Shown here: positions 57,615-64,000 of the stretch, piece by piece
How the letters are laid out: every line of letters starts with the position of its first letter
How positions within the stretch are numbered: position 1 is the stretch's first letter
Assembly (NCBI GenBank): GCA_963556145.1
Contig: OY744473.1
Coordinates: 1,426,001-1,490,000, forward strand
Direction of reading: 5' to 3'
DNA: 64,000 bases
DNA from: Hygrocybe punicea
Lineage: Eukaryota > Basidiomycota > Agaricomycetes > Agaricales > Hygrophoraceae
The notes under the pieces: generated by a model
Databases searched by the model: none
What the model was told of the DNA's origin: nothing
Seen by the model: the letters and a program-made list of their open reading frames with translations, nothing else
Translations under genes and position numbers: made by a program

Positions 57615-59633
57615 ATGGCCCCTAAGAAGTCTGCGAACGTGAAGACTCAGTCCAAAGCTCGATCAAGCGCCGTTTCGTATGTATATTTATTTTCATGTAT
57701 TGCTGTTCGTTCTGAACAAAGGTCATACTGTTGTTTCTAGGAAGGGTAAGAAGGTCACAACCACCAAGCTTGTCGATGAAGAAGTGTACGTGTCTATTCC
57801 AATATTCTGATTCATCCACCACGACTAAACCGCCAGTAGTATTGCCAACTCCGAAGAAGACGTTATTAGTGTTAATAGCGTCGCTAGCATTGTCAAACCT
57901 GTCTCGTCTATGAGGTGTGTCTCATGAATTGTATGTTCAGATACTATTGATTTACTTCAGTAATATAGGCGGTCCAGGAAGACCACCAATAGAGCAAGGT
58001 TTGCAAGTTCAATTTATACTGTTCATGCCATCTAATATTCTTTATATTTAGCGGGAAAAGGCGGCATGCTTCAGAGGAAGACGAAGACAGGTCAGTAGCT
58101 CTAAATAATGTCTTTTATATTTGTGTATTATTTAATCGTTTTATATAGTAAATTCTCTTCTCCATCGAAGAAGTCAAAGTCAAAGCAGCATCAATTATAT
58201 GATGAGGATGACGACAGCGACGAAACATTCATGTGAGTTGGAAATTGATTAATTGGTCATATGTTAGACATGTCGTAGGCCTATCGCAAAACTTGAATTC
58301 GGTTCTAAGAAATCAAATGCAGATAATGGTCTTCGATATGATACTTCATATGATTCTTGTCCTTCATATATTAATAAATGATCAGCAACTCTGATACATC
58401 TGTCAAAACCATGAAGGCAATTTCCTCCAAAGTCACAAAGACTACCCATCTTCGTGATATCAGTGACGACAACGTTTCCAGTAGCGATGATGGAGCTGTG
58501 ACATATGCACAACACCAAATCACCAGGTACATTACATCTCTCTATTATTTTTTTAATTGATGCCCTTGCTTTAGTATACGGTCTCCAAACACGGATGAGT
58601 CCGACATTGGTACAAGAGACCCTCAGTTGGTCGATACATATAAGGACTGTGTCAAAATTAAGTAACTATTCAGTTTTATCTTCTGAATCAATGTTAAATA
58701 TTGAATAGGGCAGCGGCCATGGTATCTTGGTCTAGTGCCATAGGGAATGGAAATCCTCAATATAGCGATGTCATCAGCAACATTCGCAAGGTCAACCAAA
58801 AGTAAGCTGTCAACTAGGACTTGACGGTTAAAGACAATTCACATCGCATAACAGTTTGTTGTTCTCCGCAGTGACCTTTGTTTGATCTGGCAAGTACTCG
58901 AATCTTTCTCGTGACGATCCCGCCAATATCTCTACTGGAGCATTTGGGCGTAGTTTCTTCCACTCCGTTGCTGGTGCCATCCCAACGATCTTCACTTCTG
59001 TCATTCTAGTCGATTCATGCTTCCTTGATGAGCTAAAAGTTGGTGGGAACACAAAACTGATCAAAGTTATCCAAGGGGCGTTATTTTCAGGAGAATGGGA
59101 GCGGTATGTTGGCGCCATTGGAATGGTTACTGGTGAGGCGGAATTTCGTGCACAACTATATAAGGACTTTCTGTCCTTCTCGACAACAGCGGCAAGTGGG
59201 ATGGATGCATCTCCTAGCAGTGAGTATACCACTCAATGCTCTGTTATCAATCCTTACTCATATTCAATAGAAGCTTCCTCTTCGAAATTCGTGCAGTCTA
59301 GTCCTTTTACTCGACGTCCTGCTCCATCTTACCAAAAGACTGTGCTGTCATTCCATGACATTGGTTAGTTTTATTCTCTCTCACACAAGGTCCTTGGTTT
59401 CGTTTTTGATGCTTGTATTCATAGTCCCAATCTATGATGGCCGGAAAGTTAAAACCAACTTTACCGACACCCTCAAAATACTTCAGCAACTCCCCCACTT
59501 TCCAGGCAATGTTCCTGCAGAATCCTGCATTGTGGTCAGCCACACGATCAATACCTTCAAACGCTCTGATGATTTGTTGAAGAGTATTTCCATAAATGTG
59601 CAGTGGGTGATGGTATTGGGCGTCTCTCATTAA
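57615..59633 (+). CDS. Uncharacterised multi-exon protein with basic N terminus
   Basis: ATG 57615 (MAPKKSANVKTQSKARSS). Many short exons encode alternating basic and acidic stretches (SSPSKKSKSKQ, YDEDDDSDETF), then RSPNTDESDIGTRDPQLVDT, MVSWSSAIGNGNPQYSD, a longer domain (SRDDPANISTGAFGRSFF, GALFSGEWERYVGAIGM) and a C-terminal module VPIYDGRKVKTNF, LKILQQLPHFPG, SCIVVSHTIN, NVQWVMVLG. I recall the C-terminal module (VPxYDG...LPxF...VVVxYT) from repetitive agaricomycete proteins of unknown function. The start suggests a nuclear or DNA-binding protein. Exact exon borders were not resolved throughout. It is convergent with the next gene and both lie between the TTGTCGAACA arrays. Confidence 0.55.
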
Positions 59634-59808
59634 CTTGTCGTCTTTCTTGTCATGAAACTAGTGTGCCATGCAGCGTGGCCTATTGCCCATTTTCTTTGTG
59701 TTGCCTTGAATTTGTAATGTACCTTCCATTGAAATCAAAGCGTTTCGTGCCTCTCTGACATGAGATCTGATTGGTGACAATTAAAGTTGACTAATGTACA
59801 AGTGAAGT

Positions 59809-61626
59809 TCAGAAATATGAGTATGCATTTGTAATATCTACAAGCCATTTATAAAATACCGCTGAAAATGTGTCCACAAAAGATCCGATTGGTGCCTGAG
59901 CAGATTTCGCGCCTTGCTTCATGTTGGACCACAAGCTGCAGGTGTGATACCGTTCGATCTCGTTCACGAAGTAATTGACATTGTTGGTGTTTGAATCAAC
60001 AATGAGCAAAATGTCCATGCGACAAAATACACTCATTGAAGGTTTCCCACCAATCAACGTCGACTCTATGGCATACAGCCCCTCGTAGGTGTCTCGTACG
60101 AAGCTGAAGAATTGCTGTCTTGCTTGATCTCGAATTGCAATGGAGCCATGATCCAGATTGCAAACATCGGTCTTCATGAGCATTCCCTGTGCTTGGAACG
60201 ATCTTGGAAAATGCCAAAGACTTGTGAACATGTAATGCGAGATGGGGGGCATCTGCCTACCTCAATTGCTCTAAAGTATAGAAGGTCGTCACAATATCCC
60301 ACCTCCACGATTTGCTCTCTTTGTTGTAATGCGTATGGACTGTGTAAATGTCCCTTCCACCTAACAAAAATACTCGCCATTCTCCGATCTTGGCCAGCGG
60401 CTCAACATAGGTTTGACCAAACCAACGTGAACCAGGGACCTCGCAGTTCAGGCGCATATAGTCCCAATTCCACCTTGGATCGCCCGGGAACAACACATGG
60501 TGACCGGTGTCACTATGCGTTCGCTTCAAAACAATGTTCGGTGGAAACGGTTCACCGTCCTTCAGCAGCCTCGATTGTGGTCGCATCGTGTGTGTTATTG
60601 ACAATGCAACATGGAGCAGGTTTTGCATCTGCGTCCATTTCGAATGCACAGTGTTCATTTGTTTTGGTGGTGGCCACATCTGAACTGTTCGACACAGCTC
60701 GTCAATTCCGGCCAAGAATGTCAACATGTTTTCGACCGTTATACCATATTGATTACCACTATAGATGATATTCGAATTAACTGAATTAAAAAAAAGGAAA
60801 ATTGACAAAAATGTTTGACATGCTCACATATAGGACATTCCCATGTCCACACCACCAAATACGCAATCGATGGCTTTGAACTTGTTCCATGTTATATTTG
60901 AGTGCGGTGATTTGAGCATGGCATGGGTGAACTCTGGCCAAAACATGTATTCAACATTGAAGCGGCGTATTGCACCGTTGGGTTCGTCACACCGCCAGTG
61001 GTGCATTCGCATAGCAACATAAACCTGGAATTGGAAAGTATTCTTTAGCGATAATTCTCCATACATTTTTAAAATATACGAACCCATTCCTGCATGCAAA
61101 CAAAATATCGCGTCTTGTGCGCCTTGATATTGTGAATATAACCATCGAGGTGCGAGACGGTTTCGTATTCGTCTTGTGAAATCGTAACGTTGACGAATGC
61201 AAGATCATTGGTTGCGGCGGCTTTACTTGTAATACGGGTGGTGGGATCAAGAACAAAGATTATGTTGAAAACGGGATCGGTCCTGACGGACTGTGTAATT
61301 GTGCTCATGGCTGCATCCTCCATCTCTACATCGGAAGTGGGATCTGGTGTATTGGACGCCGTCGATGGCAACAACGCAAGTTCCTCTTCAGTAGCATTTC
61401 GAACACCCATGGAATTTTCTGCGCCCTTCCGTCCAATACAGCTGGATAGAGGACAGGTACCGGATGCGATGCAATTTGGATGCTTGCTGGCAGATCCACA
61501 ATGGCGCTGACAGGAACTTCCTTCCTTTTTCCAAAGGAGAATTTGCGTCTGGATCGAGAGGCAGTTTCGTCCTGGACAGATGTGGCAGCACACTTCGTAG
61601 CCAACTTCCTTGCGTGATTTGGGCAT
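59809..61626 (-). CDS. Uncharacterised protein with ATP-grasp-like motifs
   Basis: ATG 61626 (MPKSRKEVGYEVCCHIC, a zinc-like Cys/His start). Then a linker with an acidic patch (DPTSDVEMED), FVCMQEW, WPEFTHAMLKSP and DCVFGGVDMG. The core has IVLKRTHSDTGHHVLFP, RWFGQTYVEPLAKIGEWRVF, LLGGRDIYTVHTH, WRWDIVTTFYTLEQL and MSVFCRMDILLIVD, YFVNEIERYHTCSLW. The order Lys-Arg...Gln-x-Tyr-Val...GEWRVF...Arg-x-Asp...Asn-Glu resembles an ATP-grasp fold, so a ligase- or kinase-like activity is possible; this is an inference from motifs. Four exons or so, with short introns (for example near 60810 and 61025). No stop was noticed. Confidence 0.5.
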
Positions 61627-61904
61627 ATTGAAAGTCTAACAGATCAGATTATGTTAGTTTGTAAATTCAACGGGGTCCAAAATGGTACTGTGATATACCA
61701 GTATGTGTTCTATAACTTGGGATGTGTGGTGAGATGCTGAGTGTGAAGGAGAAGAAGAGTTAATCAAGTTTGGATAATCCTTTTGACTATCAATGATATC
61801 AGATTCATGTCAGGTGACAACAGCAACAATGATGCTCCCCCGGTTTGATCGGCAAGGTTTTCGTTGTGCACCCATATTTGTCTTTAGAATGAATAACAAT
61901 ATAA

Positions 61905-62460
61905 TGACCTGCCGAACACGTGTCGAACAGGCTGAACACTGTTCGGCAAGTGTTCGGTTAGTCATATGCATCCTGATGCATTAATCAATGTCCGTATGGC
62001 TTGTCGAACACTTGTCGAACAGTGTTCAGCCTGTTCGACAAGTGTTCGACAAGTCATTGCTTTGTTAATAAATTAAGTGTAACATATATTAACGTAGCAA
62101 TGGCTTGTCGAACACTTGTCGAACAGGCCGAACAAGTGTTCGACAAGTCATTGCTTTGTTAATAAATTAAGTGTAATATATATTAACGTAGCAATGGCTT
62201 GTCGAACACTTGATTTATTAACAAAGCAATGACTTGTCGAACACTTGTCAAACAGTGTTCGGCCTGTTCGACATGTGTTCGACAAGCCGTATCTACATTA
62301 ATAAATATTCCACTTGATTTATTAACGTGGAAATGACTTGTCGAACACTTGTCGAACACTGTTCGGCCTGTTCGACAAGTGTTCGACAAGTGTTCGACAA
62401 TTCATATCTATGTTAATCATCATACCATTATATATATTAGCATCAAGCTTGTTCGGCCTC
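61905..62460. repeat. Right TTGTCGAACA palindrome array
   Basis: At least five palindromic units CTTGTCGAACAC...GGCCGAACA...GTTCGACAAG are separated by AT-rich spacers (TTGTTAATAAATTAAGTG, ATATTAACGTAGCAATGG). Counterpart of 56490-57350. Confidence 0.8.
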
Positions 62461-62760
62461 TTCGCCGTGTTATAAGTTAAGAATATATATTTGTATAGCT
62501 ACATGACAAATAGCGCTTATCGACATTTTAAGGATGTATTACGGCAAAACTTGAGAATCAAGTACACCATGTTTGGTTGTATGTTATTTGTACACCGCGT
62601 GTCCGATCAATGTATGCAATGCCGAACATGTGTTGTTGACAGGTCATCTGACTTGGCCAGTTCCCTCATAGGCCAGGGCATCGACCCTGACATCCAACGT
62701 TTTCCGTTCCCCTCATTTCTACCCTCAGACGCCCACCAAAAAGGTTCCACTACATCTACC

Positions 62761-63965
62761 ATGTCCTTGCCCATCGTCAAAACCTCAACTCCTGCTGTCA
62801 ATCCTGCGGCTTTCAAATACTGGCCTGATGCGCCACCCAAAAAGCTGCAGGAGCTGCATCGCATTTTCCAAATCCAGTACATGGTCCCGCCCAAGATTCC
62901 GGCACCCAACAAGGATTCCGGCACCATCCCCGTCTTTTCTCGTAACCTATATGTACTGAAGACTCACCCCCGCGATGCCACCGCCCGAGGCGAGTTATGG
63001 CATGAAATGCCCGAACAATACGAGGAACCGCTCCGTCGCTTAATTTATCAAATGGATATGTACATCTACGCGACAGCAGCCATCGCATACAACAAGGCAC
63101 CCAACTACTCGCCAGACTACGTCAAAAACGATAAGGAAGAGACCGATTCACTCCGGGATTACCTCAAGTATACTGACACTGTTATGGACAAAATTTGGGC
63201 AGAGGTTTTGGTCGCAAAACGGGCCAACGAGGTCACCTGTGACTGGTGAAGCAAGATCTTCGACGATTGGCTCCTCAAAGAGTTTTATGTCGGCAAGCAC
63301 TCTCCATCCGCTTTGATTCAACATGGCGCCGTGAACACCGAGATCAAGCCCGAGGACCTAGGTGAGTAGATATATGCATTTCTGGCCAAATGAAATCTCA
63401 CGTTGTAGTAGATGTACCTGGACAGTCACGTGACTAGGATTCCCACGGTTGTGTTTCCTTAGCAGTACAGATCTCGTGTTGTAGCGATTATCATCACTAT
63501 CATCACTCGATTCCATCCCCGTTCTCTCAGCTGACTCCGTCCTGCCACAACGTCTGGCATCATAGATTGGGCAAAATACCACGAATCCGTGCCAGCATGG
63601 CACAGCAGAACCTCTGCAAATTGGTCGTTTGGTGGGCTGCCAGACGCCACAAAGCTCGAAATCATCGGTCAGGTTATTGCATGGTGTAAAGGACATAGCT
63701 TCCTTGTCGATGCCGATGTGGCGGAGGACGATGAAGGTGTGATCTAGAATTACATGTGTGAATGTGCTAATAATATAATACATTTGCAGAAGAGCCGGTT
63801 CCCCAAGGCAAGGGCAAGGGCAAAGCGAAGTCAAAATCGGCCGGAACACAGAAGGTATCTTCCACTGGTTTGTAAACATTTTCACCCATATCAGTGGATA
63901 GATGTATTGAATATTCAGGTGACGCAGGTGGCACAGACAATTCATCCGAGAAGGATAAAAAGTAG
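62761..63965 (+). pseudogene. Uncharacterised gene with Lys/Gly-rich tail and one in-frame TGA
   Basis: Exons: 62761-63361, 63566-63736, 63790-63867 and 63919-63965, 298 codons in all if the TGA at 63247-63249 is read through (CGA expected). N terminus MSLPIVKTSTPAVNP. Middle: KYWPDAPPKKLQELHRIFQI, RGELWHEMPEQYEEPLRRL, IFDDWLLKEFYVGKH. Then WAKYHESVPAWHSRTSANWS and a charged tail (GKGKGKAKSKSAG, SSEKDKK). The first intron is unusually long (204 nt). No family recognised. An upstream open stretch (62491-62760) crosses the end of the palindrome array and is unlikely to be coding. Confidence 0.5.
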
Positions 63966-64000
63966 CCCAAGCCCAAGCCCAAGCCCAAGCCCAAGCCCAG
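63963..64000. repeat. (CAAGCC)n hexanucleotide run
   Basis: AGCCCAAGCCCAAGCCC continues to the end of the window, directly after the stop codon of the preceding gene. It is not a telomere-type TTAGGG repeat. Confidence 0.7.

Noticed and set aside
63358..63945. 195-codon frame on the minus strand
   Set aside because: It lies opposite exons and introns of the plus-strand gene 62761-63965, whose exon lengths sum to whole codons, and it has no recognisable domain.
63963..64000. Telomere-like end
   Set aside because: The unit is CAAGCC, not TTAGGG/CCCTAA, and it follows a gene directly.
1..64000. CRISPR array, bacterial operons or ribosome binding sites
   Set aside because: Spliced genes, KDZ, LINE and DUF6698 families show a fungal nuclear origin; the tandem repeats lack unique spacers.

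Overview
The window looks like repeat-rich nuclear DNA of a basidiomycete fungus, probably an agaricomycete. Genes are cut by many 45-60 nt introns. The recognisable families are a KDZ transposase with a CxC2 cysteine cluster, an Ulp1-like protease, DUF6698, SPT5-like NGN/KOW proteins, XPG/PIN nucleases and a Tad-type LINE. I see no tRNA, rRNA or CRISPR array. Most of the window is transposons inserted into transposons.

Layout. 1-2367 is flank with a deaminase-like gene end. 2377-35859 is one LINE retrotransposon on the minus strand, with an 18-nt poly-T (poly-A on its own strand) at 2377-2394 and a 9-bp target-site duplication, ATTTTAAAC, at 2368-2376 and 35860-35868. Its ORF1 is split by a 25.8-kb DNA transposon (7069-32859) whose 8-bp duplication GTCCTGAG lies at 7061-7068 and 32860-32867. 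That transposon carries a DDE transposase gene ('T2') divergent from an XPG/GEN1-like nuclease gene, and has AAGGACTCCT-type arrays at both ends. Younger elements lie inside it: a KDZ remnant, foldback elements, a short element ('TE3') in a T2 exon, and two essentially identical inverted 5,848-bp transposons (12341-18188 and 22451-28298). Each of these encodes a transposase ('T1') with an exonuclease-like domain between its catalytic residues. Their duplications are swapped, which shows that the 4.26 kb between them was inverted by recombination; this separated the two halves of T2 onto opposite strands.

The right part (35.9-64 kb) holds a helicase relic, a mariner-type foldback element, a DUF6698 gene, a small coiled-coil gene, an uncharacterised gene, an SPT5-like gene, a near-complete CxC2-KDZ transposase with an upstream Ulp1-like protease, and two convergent uncharacterised genes (57.6-61.6 kb) flanked by arrays of a TTGTCGAACA palindrome, followed by one more uncharacterised gene.

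The LINE reading frames are broken almost only by TGA codons where arginine (CGA) is expected, which suggests CpG-directed decay. No comparable stops are visible in T2 or the nuclease, in line with their later arrival. Exon borders were inferred by eye from GT/AG sites and reading frame.
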